Shown: positions 25,267-33,719, numbered from the stretch's first letter. The stretch: DNA of 64,000 nucleotides from Bacillota bacterium (GCA_023386315.1 JAEWJZ010000030.1:124001-188000); one strand, 5' to 3'. Notes: generated by a model not told the origin, from the sequence alone. Made by a program: numbers and translations.

Positions 25267-26619
25267 ATGAAGTACTCAGGAACACCGGTTGTTACAGAAA
25301 TGCAGGTTATTCCGGTAGCGGGCTATGACAGCATGCTGATGACTTTGAGCGGAGCTCATGCACCCTGGTTTACCAGAAATATAGTAATTTTAAAGGACAG
25401 CGCCGGAAATACGGGAATCGGTGAGATTCATGGAGGAGATTATACCTGTGAAGCGTTAAGAAGCTGCACCCCTCTGGTAGTTGGACAGCAAATTGGAAAA
25501 TACCGGAGTATATTAAATTCAATTCATAAAGCGTCAACCAAAGCGAAAGAGGATGACGGGGAAGGAATACAGACCCTTGATATCAGCAAGCTGAAATTCG
25601 TTGTAAAAGCGGAATGGGCCATTGAATGTGCACTTCTTGATCTTTTGGGGCAGCATTTGGGACTGCCCATGTGTGAACTTTTAGGAGAGGGAAAACAGAG
25701 GGATCAGGTTGAGACGCTGGGGTATTTATTCTATGTCAGCAAAAAAGAAAAGGCTGCACCGGAGCTTTCCTATCTGGATGAGAGTAACAGCAAAGATCCG
25801 TGGTTTCGCCTGAGGCGTACCCAGATGCTTACTCCGGAACAAATCGTAGAACAGGCAGGTGTTCTTAACGGAAAATACGGATTTAAAAACTTTAAGTTAA
25901 AGGGCGGTGTGCTTTCAGGTTCCGAAGAGATGGAAGCGGTACGGGCGCTGAAACAAGCATTTCCTGATGGCCGTATCAATATAGATCCCAACGGTGCATG
26001 GAGTTTAAAAGAGGCAATTGAGCTTTGCAGGCCAATGGAGGGAATCTTATCCTACATAGAAGATCCCTGCGGCCCGGAATCTGGTTTTTCCAGCAGAGAA
26101 ATAATGGCGGAATTTAAAAATGCCGTTAACCTTCCGGTAGCCACCAACATGATTGCAACAGACTGGAGACAGTTTTATCACTCAGCAGCATTAAAAGCGG
26201 TTGATATCGTTCTGGCAGATCCTCATTTCTGGGGATTTTCGGGAAGCGTGAGAATGGCTCAGATTTTAAATGACTGGGGGCTGACCTGGGGAAGCCATTC
26301 CAACAATCACTTTGATATCACTTTGACAGCGTTTGCCCATGTAGCAGCTGCAGCACCGGGAAATCCAACAGCACTGGATACCCACTGGATCTGGCAGGAT
26401 GGGCAGAATCTCTTAAACGATACTCCGTCTATTAAAAACGGTTACTTAGAGGTACCTGATAAACCGGGACTGGGAGTGACGATAAACATGGAGCGGGTAA
26501 TGGAGGCGAATGCGTTGTATAACAGCCTTTCCTCCCATGACAGGGATGACGCTCTGGCGATGCAGTACTTAATACCTGGCTGGAAGTATGACTGTAAAAA
26601 ACCGGCATTGGTAAGATAA
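25267..26619 (+). CDS. gudD: Glucarate dehydratase (enolase superfamily), copy 2
   Basis: A 450-residue paralogue of the preceding enzyme with the same catalytic set: [33 protein letters not shown] and SHSNNHFDI. It has an insertion of about ten residues near 85-100 and different active-site-side residues (for example GDYTCEALRSC). The two copies are therefore diverged, not a recent duplication. The ATG at 25267 is preferred, with an AAGGAAGG stretch upstream; a GTG at 25234 is possible. It lies 17 bases before tctB. It is either a second specificity or the GudX-like partner known from enterobacteria. Confidence 0.9.
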   Translation: MKYSGTPVVTEMQVIPVAGYDSMLMTLSGAHAPWFTRNIVILKDSAGNTGIGEIHGGDYTCEALRSCTPLVVGQQIGKYRSILNSIHKASTKAKEDDGEGIQTLDISKLKFVVKAEWAIECALLDLLGQHLGLPMCELLGEGKQRDQVETLGYLFYVSKKEKAAPELSYLDESNSKDPWFRLRRTQMLTPEQIVEQAGVLNGKYGFKNFKLKGGVLSGSEEMEAVRALKQAFPDGRINIDPNGAWSLKEAIELCRPMEGILSYIEDPCGPESGFSSREIMAEFKNAVNLPVATNMIATDWRQFYHSAALKAVDIVLADPHFWGFSGSVRMAQILNDWGLTWGSHSNNHFDITLTAFAHVAAAAPGNPTALDTHWIWQDGQNLLNDTPSIKNGYLEVPDKPGLGVTINMERVMEANALYNSLSSHDRDDALAMQYLIPGWKYDCKKPALVR

Positions 26620-26636
26620 AAGGAGGAGGACAGTCA

Positions 26637-27134
26637 ATGTTTATTAAAAAATATGGGGATATGATTGTGGGCGGATTTTTTATGATTTTATCTGCCGGAA
26701 TGATGATTATGGCGAAGATGCTGCCGAAATCAACAATTATGGAGATCGGTCCGGATTTCATGCCGATGTGCATCGGTATTGTAACCTTTGTTCTGGCGGC
26801 GGCCCTGGCATTCTTCAATCTTAAAAACCTGAAAATGAGAACAGCAGAAGCAGAAAAAATGGAAAAGGAAGATCTGGATTACAAACGAATGCTCATCAGC
26901 TTTATCCTTATTCTGGTTTATGTTTATCTGCTTCAGCCTGTTGGTTTTATTGTTACCACGATTCTTTACTTACCATTTCAGATGTATGCTCTGGCACCGG
27001 ATGAGAAAAAGACGAAAAAGGACATCGTACAGCTGGCAGTAACTTCCGTTGTATTTACCTTTATTGTATTTTTCCTGTTCCGGTATGGATTCAAGATCAT
27101 ATTGCCTGCTGGTATTTTCACTATTAATTTATAG
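26637..27134 (+). CDS. tctB: Tripartite tricarboxylate transporter small membrane subunit TctB
   Basis: The small membrane subunit of a TTT-family secondary transporter. It has 165 residues with about four hydrophobic segments: one near the N-terminus (MIVGGFFMILSAGMMIM), a second at about 45-60, and a pair after the central charged stretch. AGGAGGA precedes the ATG. The order tctB-tctA-tctC after the dehydratases implies uptake of an aldarate rather than citrate. TctB is poorly conserved in general, and its identity rests partly on the neighbours. Confidence 0.85.
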   Translation: MFIKKYGDMIVGGFFMILSAGMMIMAKMLPKSTIMEIGPDFMPMCIGIVTFVLAAALAFFNLKNLKMRTAEAEKMEKEDLDYKRMLISFILILVYVYLLQPVGFIVTTILYLPFQMYALAPDEKKTKKDIVQLAVTSVVFTFIVFFLFRYGFKIILPAGIFTINL

Positions 27135-27144
27135 GAGGGGAACA

Positions 27145-28665
27145 ATGAACGCATTAATTTCATTAGGTAACGCTTATGCTAGAATTTTTACTCCGTCTTC
27201 TCTTCTGCTTATGGCAGCAGGAGTAATTGTTGGAATTATATTTGGTTCTATACCTGGTTTATCAGCTTCCATGGCTGTGGCATTGTTTTTGCCCCTTACA
27301 TTCAGCATGTCCCCGTCCATGGGTATGAATATGCTGGTGGCGGTTTATATCGGAGGAATCTCAGGAGGTCTGATCTCTGCCATTCTACTTAACATGCCAG
27401 GTACCGCTTCCTCCATTGCAACCTGCTTTGACGGGCATCCAATGGCAAAGAACGGAGAAGCAGGAAAGGCACTGGGATATGGAATCGTATTTTCCTTCCT
27501 CGGATCTGTTTTTTCATTTATTGTTTTGACGTTCTGCGCTCCGCTGCTTGCGGATATTGCATTAAAGTTTACTCCGGCTGAGAACTTCGGCATTTCCTTC
27601 TTTGCCCTTACCATGGTTGCGGTACTGGCTTCCGGATCGATGCTAAAGGGGGTTCTTGCGGGAATGCTGGGACTGATTTTCTCACTGGTGGGAATGGCAC
27701 CCATTGATGGAACAGCACGTTTTACCTTTGGTTCCAGTTCTTTGATGGCAGGCTATGATACTCTTCCAACTCTGATCGGTATCTTCGCTATATCCGAAAT
27801 CCTTATAACAGCAGAATCCATGGGGCATGGAAAGATGGAAACCATTAAGATGAAGCCGATCAAAGGCTTCGGCTTTACCTGGAAGGAATTTGTTTATCAG
27901 ATTCCAAATGCCATTCGTTCCGCTCTTATTGGTACCGGAATCGGTATTCTTCCCGGTATCGGAGGAAGTACCTCTGGAATGCTTGCCTATGTAACTGCTA
28001 AAAACATGTCAAAGCATCCGGAAGAATTCGGAAAGGGCTGCCCGGACGGAATCGTAGCCACGGAAACAGCCAACAACGCCACAATAGGCGGAGCCATGAT
28101 CCCGCTTCTGGTTTTGGGAATTCCCGGAGACGGTGTAACAGCCATGATGCTTGGTGGATTTTTAATCCACGGCTTATCGGCAGGACCTCTTTTATTTGTT
28201 AAAAATGCAGATGTGGTATACGGAATTTTTGCAGCCTGTATGATCTGTATCACCCTGATGCTGTTAATTGAGTTCTTTGGAATTAAAGTATTTGTGCAGC
28301 TTTTGAAAATTCCAAAGCACATCCTGATGCCTCTGATCCTGGTTTTATGCTGTGTAGGTGCTTATGCCACCAACAACCGGATCTTCGACGTACAGTCCAT
28401 ACTGTTATTCGGACTGGTGGGATACTTATATCATAAGTTCAGACTGCCAACTACACCGTTTGTATTATGCTTCCTCATAGGAAAAATGCTGGAGACATAT
28501 CTCCGAAGAGGAATCATGCAGTACAAATCATTTGGAGCTTTCTTCCAGAGACCGATATTCGACGCTTTCTTTTTTGTCGCAATCGGAGTAGTGGTTTGGT
28601 CGGTTTATAAAGAATACAAGATGTACTTAAACAAAAAAGCGGTTAAGGCAACTGAACAATTATAA
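27145..28665 (+). CDS. tctA: Tripartite tricarboxylate transporter large membrane subunit TctA
   Basis: The large permease subunit, 506 residues with about 10-12 helices. It shows the TctA signatures GIIFGSIPGLSASMAVALFLPLTF near the start and the repeated GILPGIGGSTSGMLAY in the middle, and also GIPGDGVTAMMLGGF. I start it at the ATG at 27145 behind AGGAGGGG. An upstream in-frame ATG at 27049 would run deep into tctB and is unlikely. It probably uses the ion gradient to import the acid captured by TctC. Confidence 0.93.
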   Translation: MNALISLGNAYARIFTPSSLLLMAAGVIVGIIFGSIPGLSASMAVALFLPLTFSMSPSMGMNMLVAVYIGGISGGLISAILLNMPGTASSIATCFDGHPMAKNGEAGKALGYGIVFSFLGSVFSFIVLTFCAPLLADIALKFTPAENFGISFFALTMVAVLASGSMLKGVLAGMLGLIFSLVGMAPIDGTARFTFGSSSLMAGYDTLPTLIGIFAISEILITAESMGHGKMETIKMKPIKGFGFTWKEFVYQIPNAIRSALIGTGIGILPGIGGSTSGMLAYVTAKNMSKHPEEFGKGCPDGIVATETANNATIGGAMIPLLVLGIPGDGVTAMMLGGFLIHGLSAGPLLFVKNADVVYGIFAACMICITLMLLIEFFGIKVFVQLLKIPKHILMPLILVLCCVGAYATNNRIFDVQSILLFGLVGYLYHKFRLPTTPFVLCFLIGKMLETYLRRGIMQYKSFGAFFQRPIFDAFFFVAIGVVVWSVYKEYKMYLNKKAVKATEQL

Positions 28666-28683
28666 AAAAGGAGAGCAAAAACT

Positions 28684-29739
28684 ATGAAAAAAAGATTTTT
28701 GGCAACAGTAATGGCGGCGGGACTGGTTCTTGGTATGACAGCATGCGGGGGCAGCCAGACGCAGTCAACAACAGCAGCAGAGACAACAAAGGCGGCAGCC
28801 AGTTCTGAGGCAGCCACCACAAAGGGATCAGAAGCGGCCAGCTCTGAAGCAGCATCCACCTGGAAGCCAACCACCACCGTGTCCATCGTGGTTCCGGCAG
28901 GAGCCGGCGGTAACACAGACCTGTCTGCCCGTGTATTCGCAGAGTATGCAAAGAGAATGACAGGCGCTGATTTCATCGTGGTAAATGCCAATGGGGCCGC
29001 AGGTTCCGTAGCTGCAAATCAGGTTCGTTCTGCAGCAGCAGACGGACATACCTTCCTTTATGGTCACAACCTGGTAAACGTGGCAAACATTGCGGGTGTT
29101 ACGGATTATAATTATACTGCTTTTAAATTAGGACCGACGTTTGCACTTGATCCGGCACAGCAGTTCTACGCAAATCCGGAGAAGTATAAGACACTTGATG
29201 AGTTCATTCAGGCTGCAAAAGCAAATCCAGGCAAGTTAAAAGCATGTACCGAAGTAGGTGCTTATACTTACTATGAGCTGCTTGCATTTGAAAAGGTAGC
29301 AGGAATTGATCTGGATCTGGTTGACGTAGGTTCCAACTCCGATAAAGTTGCAGCCATGCTTTCCGGTCAGGTGGATTTAATGCCAGGTGCTTATATTAAC
29401 TGTAAGGATTATCTGGAAGCAGGACAGTTTGTATGCCTGGGAGCTCCGACGAAAGAGCGCTATGAATTAATCAAGGATATTCCTACTTTAACAGAGCAGG
29501 GCGTAGATTTAGTATATCCAAACTGCGAATTTTCCTTCTATTTCCCCAAGGATACATCTGATGATGTCATTGCCTGGTATGATCAGCTGGTTAAGAAAAT
29601 GACCGAAGATCCGGAAGTAAAAGAGGCAATTGCCAAAGTTGAAATGATGCCTTACTATTTAAGCTCTGCAGATTCTGAGGCAAATGACGAAAAGATTTAC
29701 AATGAGATTAAACAGATTGCAGATGATCTTGCAAAATAA
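28684..29739 (+). CDS. tctC: Tripartite tricarboxylate transporter substrate-binding lipoprotein TctC
   Basis: The extracellular binding protein of the TTT transporter. It has a lipoprotein signal with lipobox MTAC (Cys21), a Ser/Thr/Ala-rich linker of about 35 residues, then a Bug/TctC domain starting TVSIVVPAGAGGNTDLSAR, which is the carboxylate-binding loop of the family. Total 351 residues. It closes the gudD-gudD-tctBAC operon, and a strong terminator follows. The context suggests an aldarate ligand such as glucarate or galactarate. Confidence 0.92.
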   Translation: MKKRFLATVMAAGLVLGMTACGGSQTQSTTAAETTKAAASSEAATTKGSEAASSEAASTWKPTTTVSIVVPAGAGGNTDLSARVFAEYAKRMTGADFIVVNANGAAGSVAANQVRSAAADGHTFLYGHNLVNVANIAGVTDYNYTAFKLGPTFALDPAQQFYANPEKYKTLDEFIQAAKANPGKLKACTEVGAYTYYELLAFEKVAGIDLDLVDVGSNSDKVAAMLSGQVDLMPGAYINCKDYLEAGQFVCLGAPTKERYELIKDIPTLTEQGVDLVYPNCEFSFYFPKDTSDDVIAWYDQLVKKMTEDPEVKEAIAKVEMMPYYLSSADSEANDEKIYNEIKQIADDLAK

Positions 29740-29760
29740 TTAAATTATTACGAAGCAGGA

Positions 29761-29809
29761 CAGCCCTGGGAGTCGGTATTCATATCGACATAATCCCAGG
29801 GCTGTTTTT
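29761..29809 (+). terminator. Intrinsic terminator after tctC
   Basis: An 11-base outer stem (29761-29771 with 29794-29804), an inner GTCG/CGAC pairing, then five T at 29805-29809. The T-run is on the + strand only. It touches the end of the convergent LysR gene. Confidence 0.85.
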
Positions 29810-30701
29810 AATGAAAATAGTTCTTTATGGCATTGCAGAAGCACCGGCTTGCCTGACTCTGAATCCAGTTTTTTCTTGTTACCAGGGTGTTTAATCTGGT
29901 AAGCTTTGGCTCCACGCTATAGTACGCCACATGCTCCCGGTCAGCTGCACAGGACTCACTGATAAATGTGACGCCGATTCCCATGGCGACCATACTTCTG
30001 GTTGTGGATATGCTGTTGGTTTCACAGACTGTACTGGGGATCCAGCCGGCATTTTCCAGTACCATGTCGGTGAGGTGGCGCAGGGTGGACCCTTTTTTCG
30101 ATAACAGTATATTTTCTTCTCCGAAATTTTCTGCAAATTCCCGGATCCGTATGGGGCTGTCCGGATTCTTTTTACGGTAGGGGTGATTGATGGGGATGGA
30201 GAATAAAACCTCTTCCTCCCGGAGAATGGTTACCTGATCAGGAGAAAAGGGATCGGTTTCATTCATGGCCATGATTCCGCAGTCGATGCTTTCCTCCAGT
30301 ATCATTCTGGTAAGTCCGGGAAGATTGGTTTCTGAAATTTCAATGATAATATCCGGGTATTGGACCTTGAAGGCAGGGATGATATCGGTCAGCATGGCCA
30401 GTCCGAACTGTGAGGTTACTCCAACGGTTATGTGGCCGCGGTTTTCAATATTCTGGAGGTTCTGATAGAGGACATTTTTAATGGACATGACTTTTTCTGC
30501 AGCTTCTATATAAAGAGCGCCTGCCGGTGTGAGCGTTAACCGGCCTTTGCTCCGGTAAAACAATGGGGTGCCCAGCTCACTTTCCAGCTTTGAAAGGTAC
30601 TGGCTTAAGGTGGATTGGGAGACAAAAAGTTCTTCGGCAGCTTTTGTCATGTTTTCTTTTTTGGCGATTGTCAGAATGTAGGTCAGATAGCGGGTGTCCA
30701 T
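29808..30701 (-). CDS. LysR-family regulator
   Basis: A full-length LysR protein of 297 residues. The HTH (YLTYILTIAKKENMTKAAEELFVSQSTLSQYLSKLE) and the effector domain (LTLTPAGALY; ITVGVTSQFG; GIGVTFISESCA) are intact. It is convergent with the gudD/tct operon and may regulate it or a gene upstream of its own start. Upstream is a transposase remnant, so no divergent partner is left. The ligand is unknown. Confidence 0.88.
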   Translation of the reverse strand: MDTRYLTYILTIAKKENMTKAAEELFVSQSTLSQYLSKLESELGTPLFYRSKGRLTLTPAGALYIEAAEKVMSIKNVLYQNLQNIENRGHITVGVTSQFGLAMLTDIIPAFKVQYPDIIIEISETNLPGLTRMILEESIDCGIMAMNETDPFSPDQVTILREEEVLFSIPINHPYRKKNPDSPIRIREFAENFGEENILLSKKGSTLRHLTDMVLENAGWIPSTVCETNSISTTRSMVAMGIGVTFISESCAADREHVAYYSVEPKLTRLNTLVTRKNWIQSQASRCFCNAIKNYFH

Positions 30702-30829
30702 AAAAGTGCCTCCTTGTTTATGCGGTGTGTATTGGGGTTAGGGAGTGTGGTTATTACTTATTATCATATCATAACTGGGATGAATTTGCATTAAATGGGT
30801 TATCCTGCGAAGTAAGAATCTTTGGAACT

Positions 30830-31060
30830 TTACATATGCATAAAGGTGGCGTCAATATCTGTCTTTGAATAACTGTTGCACTCTCCAAAACGGGAATGGT
30901 GCAGATCATAGAGCATCTGCCTGTTGAGAAACCGCTGAAACATTTCCTGATAACGCTGATGAATCGTCTTTCGTTTCCCCCTGCCTTGCACCAAAGAAAT
31001 ACCGTGTTTCTGACAGTAAGAGGTTAAAAAGTCAACAAAATTCGAAATAGAAATATATAG
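30830..31060 (-). mobile_element. Internal fragment of an IS1182-type transposase
   Basis: The gap 30702-31205 holds a stop-to-stop minus-strand frame of about 76 codons with the segments GRGKRKTIHQRYQEMFQRF and SKTDIDATFM. These resemble the middle of IS1182/IS5-like DDE transposases, just before the usual KEDHMKNGQLKP-type motif, which is cut off by a stop. No start, no catalytic core and no terminal inverted repeats are visible. It is a dead remnant at the edge of an AT-rich islet. The rest of the gap shows nothing further that I can support. Confidence 0.6.
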
Positions 31061-31125
31061 TCATTAGAAAATCTTGGATTTCAAGTCATACTACAATAGA
31101 TTTAGTTTAGTATTAGCGTAGAGAA

Positions 31126-31151
31126 AAGCCCGCCGAAAAATCGACAGGCTT
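31126..31151 (-). terminator. Terminator of the minus-strand secreted/membrane protein pair
   Basis: On the minus strand, a 10-base stem with two G-U pairs (31142-31151 with 31126-31135), a six-base loop and a short T-rich tail. It lies 55 bases after the small membrane protein gene. Confidence 0.5.
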
Positions 31152-31205
31152 ATTTGTGATGTTATTTTAAGATATCATCGAGATACGTTTTCAGGACAGC
31201 TCCTT

Positions 31206-31463
31206 TTATTTATTCCCATTAAATAAAATTTTGATTAGAAAAATACCTCCTAATAATGATAGCAAAATGCCTGCTATTCTATAGTTGTTTGATATGATAT
31301 TTAAATAATTATAATTAAATTCAAGGGGAACATCTAGATTTTGCATTGTTAATAACTTTAAATCTAACTTATACTCTGCTATTTTATAGCAGTTTAATAT
31401 CAAAGTGAAACCAATTGCTTCAAACATAAATGTTATAACATAGTAGAAAGGAACTTTATTCAT
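31206..31463 (-). CDS. Small two-helix membrane protein, unknown
   Basis: An 85-residue protein that I do not recognise. It has two membrane segments, about residues 7-25 (YYVITFMFEAIGFTLIL) and 63-81 (IAGILLSLLGGIFLIKIL), with about 37 mostly polar residues between them. That topology puts both termini on one side. GGAAGTAGG precedes the ATG by a few bases. It follows the secreted-protein gene by 15 bases and shares its terminator, so the pair is an operon. Small membrane proteins next to secreted peptides are often immunity or export partners; here that is only a suggestion. The base composition is much more AT-rich than the surroundings. Confidence 0.6.
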   Translation of the reverse strand: MNKVPFYYVITFMFEAIGFTLILNCYKIAEYKLDLKLLTMQNLDVPLEFNYNYLNIISNNYRIAGILLSLLGGIFLIKILFNGNK

Positions 31464-31478
31464 ATTTACCTACTTCCA

Positions 31479-32117
31479 TTATCTTGTTATTACTCCCAAG
31501 CCTGTTGCAACAGTAAAACCTCCTCTTCCATAATAATCACCAGAAGGTTTGCCATATACTGAATAATCATATGATTGATAAATTATATATACATCGATAT
31601 ACATTCCATTAGATTTATTGTTACTTTGAGATATAGTTTTTGAGACTGTAGAAGTACATGATGACCCATATCCTAACTGTGCTGATATTTCCTTTATAGG
31701 TGCAACCCCGACCGTGAAGGAAGCTGATTTTGAAACTTGTTTTGTATAAGTATGTGATATACTTCCCCCAGGTGAAATATAGTCAGAAGCAATGGGAAGT
31801 GAACTCCAACTTTCTCGTGGCCCACCTGTACGTTTTATAGTGGCTCCTGTATCATACCAAGCCATTAAGTGGTTGTCATTACCTGATATTTTCTCAATTT
31901 CTATTGGCTTAACAATATCATAAATTTCAACACTTTTAATTTCATCAGGATTAAGACTTAATGCTTTTACAATTGCTTCTTTATCACGGGATTCTACACT
32001 AACCAAATTCCCCTGTGTTGTGGGTTGTGCATTTACATTGAAACTAAACATAAGTGTGAAAGTCATAAGCATGGCAGTCAAAGTCTTATACTTTTTTTGG
32101 GGAATAAATAATCTCAT
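31479..32117 (-). CDS. Secreted protein of unknown function
   Basis: A 212-residue protein with a clear signal peptide (basic start, hydrophobic LTAMLMTFTLMFSF, cleavage probably after NVNA). The mature part has an acidic N-terminal third. After it comes a Ser/Thr/Gly-rich stretch with alternating polar and hydrophobic residues (GGSISHTYTKQVSKSASFTVGV; STVSKTISQSN), then a Tyr-rich strand (YIIYQSYDYSVYG) and a Gly-rich end. The pattern suggests an all-beta fold, as in some pore-forming or surface proteins. I do not recognise the family. A single Cys is present. AGGAG precedes the ATG. Low GC and the nearby transposase remnant suggest it was acquired. Confidence 0.65.
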   Translation of the reverse strand: MRLFIPQKKYKTLTAMLMTFTLMFSFNVNAQPTTQGNLVSVESRDKEAIVKALSLNPDEIKSVEIYDIVKPIEIEKISGNDNHLMAWYDTGATIKRTGGPRESWSSLPIASDYISPGGSISHTYTKQVSKSASFTVGVAPIKEISAQLGYGSSCTSTVSKTISQSNNKSNGMYIDVYIIYQSYDYSVYGKPSGDYYGRGGFTVATGLGVITR

Positions 32118-32511
32118 TATAATCTCCTCTTTTTTAAATGTAAAGTTACTTTATTGTATTTTTCTTAATAAAAACAATGGAATCCCCCCTATCTAATAAC
32201 TATAAGGCTTTGGACATAGATTAGAATCCAAACCCGCCTTTTAATATATAAAGTAAAAAATTATATAAAGGCTCTGGTCATATACTTATGCCAGATGGAT
32301 TGATAAGGATTGGATATTAATATCATAACAGAATAACTTATACATATAGAAATTATTTATTCTTGTGTTGAAAAGGAATTGGTATTAAAAGAATATATAA
32401 AATTACAAGTGCGAATCTCAAGTAAACATGAAATTGCAGGGAGATTCGCACTTTATTAATGGGTGAAAAGAGGTGATTTGGGATTGCTTTTGAATGGTTT
32501 ATTAAAATAAA
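32118..32511. other. AT-rich gap with two hairpins and no gene
   Basis: No credible reading frame. One imperfect hairpin pairs 32204-32213 with 32228-32240 and leads into TTTT. A second, perfect one is listed separately at 32407-32453. Both look like terminators of genes no longer present. Confidence 0.4.
32407..32453. terminator. Orphan terminator-like hairpin
   Basis: A perfect 13-base stem (32407-32419 with 32441-32453), a 21-base loop and weak T-runs. No adjacent gene ends here. Confidence 0.5.
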
Positions 32512-32540
32512 TTGCGTAATTGAAAGATAAAGTATATAAT
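32512..32540 (+). promoter_or_regulatory. sigma-A promoter of scrR
   Basis: TTGCGT at 32512-32517, a 17-base spacer, TATAAT at 32535-32540, about 85 bases before the scrR start. Confidence 0.6.
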
Positions 32541-32623
32541 AGAGACAAAAAAAGAAAAGTAATCAGATATTATTAATATAAGGTTTAGAAAAAGAACAAA
32601 GCAGGCAGAAAGTTGGAACGTTT

Positions 32624-33619
32624 ATGGCAAGTATTAAAGAAATAGCAGAAATGTCCGGCGTTGCAAAAAGCACAGTTTCCAGGTATTTAAATCAGGGATC
32701 TGTCAGTGAAAAAACAGCCGAACGAATAGAAAAAGTCATCAAAAAAACAGGATATTCTCCCAACCAGTTCGCCCAGAGTTTAAAGGCGAAAAAAACGAAA
32801 ATTATAGGAGTGATTATCCCCAGGCTTAATTCCAATGCCATGTCGGAAACGCTGCTGGGCATTGATGATGTATTGCAGATGAATGGATTCCAGATGATCA
32901 TATCCAATACCAATCAGAATATCGACAGAGAGATTGAAAGTATTTATTCTCTTGCAAAACAGAAGGTTTCCGGTATCATTCTGGCGGCTACGGTAATCAC
33001 GGATAAACATAAAAGAGCTTTTGATGAGATTTCAATTCCCATGGTTGTCATCGGCCAGCAGGTGCCCGGTGTCCCCAGCGTGATTCATGACGATTATCAG
33101 GCAGGATATTGTCTGGGAAACTATATTTTCCAGAGAGGCCACCGGTTTGTCACTTATCTTGGAATTCCTGAGACAGATATATCGGTTGGTATAAAAAGAA
33201 AACAGGGTGTGATAAGGGCTTCCGGGGAATATGAAAACATAGTTCTTAATATAGAAGAAACTTCGTTCTCATCCCAGGATGCTGTGATTATGGCAAAAAA
33301 AATTCTTGCAGGAAAAAATCAGCCTACTGCCATCATTGCCGCTACCGATAATATTGCGGTGGGAGTGTTAAAAGCCTGCTGCCTTCTGGATATAAAGGTC
33401 CCGGAACAGCTCTCAATCGTGGGAGTAGGGGGAGATAAGATCACGGATCTGGTATATCCTGGAATTACAACGATTAAGTTTTTCTTCAGGGAAGCCGGGG
33501 GTACTGCAGCAAAAAGTCTGCTGAAGCTATTGGAACATGAACAAACGCAAGAAGTAATCGTTTCTCCATATGAATTAATTGAGCGATTTAGTGTTGACAA
33601 ACCACAACAGAAGAAGTAA
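32624..33619 (+). CDS. scrR: LacI-family repressor of the sucrose operon
   Basis: A 331-residue repressor. The N-terminal HTH (IKEIAEMSGVAKSTVSRYLNQGSVSEKTAERI) and hinge (GYSPNQFAQSLKAKKTKIIGVI) are typical of LacI/ScrR. The periplasmic-binding-protein-like effector domain ends at about 325. It lies directly upstream of sucrose-6-phosphate hydrolase and the sucrose PTS, and two palindromic operators follow its stop. Repression relieved by sucrose-6-phosphate or fructose is the known ScrR mode and is inferred here. The next promoter is embedded in the last codons of this gene. Confidence 0.88.
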   Translation: MASIKEIAEMSGVAKSTVSRYLNQGSVSEKTAERIEKVIKKTGYSPNQFAQSLKAKKTKIIGVIIPRLNSNAMSETLLGIDDVLQMNGFQMIISNTNQNIDREIESIYSLAKQKVSGIILAATVITDKHKRAFDEISIPMVVIGQQVPGVPSVIHDDYQAGYCLGNYIFQRGHRFVTYLGIPETDISVGIKRKQGVIRASGEYENIVLNIEETSFSSQDAVIMAKKILAGKNQPTAIIAATDNIAVGVLKACCLLDIKVPEQLSIVGVGGDKITDLVYPGITTIKFFFREAGGTAAKSLLKLLEHEQTQEVIVSPYELIERFSVDKPQQKK

Positions 33620-33622
33620 AAT
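33594..33622 (+). promoter_or_regulatory. Near-consensus promoter of scrBA inside the end of scrR
   Basis: TTGACA at 33594-33599, a 17-base spacer and TAAAAT at 33617-33622. The -10 overlaps the scrR stop codon (33617-33619). This is one of the closest matches to the sigma-A consensus that I saw in the window. Confidence 0.75.
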
Positions 33623-33632
33623 CCAACTATAA

Positions 33633-33644
33633 GGAACCGGTTCC
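33633..33644 (+). promoter_or_regulatory. ScrR operator O1
   Basis: Perfect palindrome GGAACCGGTTCC, starting about 10 bases after the -10 box and so overlapping or just past the transcription start. A repressor bound here would block initiation. Confidence 0.75.
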
Positions 33645-33676
33645 AAAAACTGAAACTGTTCCTTATATTTTCACCC

Positions 33677-33700
33677 AATATTGGAACCGGTTCCAATATT
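33677..33700 (+). promoter_or_regulatory. ScrR operator O2
   Basis: A 24-base perfect palindrome with the same GGAACCGGTTCC core (33683-33694) flanked by AATATT on both sides. Its centre is exactly 50 bases from that of O1. It ends 19 bases before the scrB start. Confidence 0.78.
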
Positions 33701-33719
33701 GCGGAAGTTGAGGTGATTT

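Noticed and set aside
28751..28870. Repeated Ser/Thr/Ala codons near the start of tctC as a tandem repeat
   Set aside because: This is the usual flexible linker of a lipoprotein; the repeat units are irregular.
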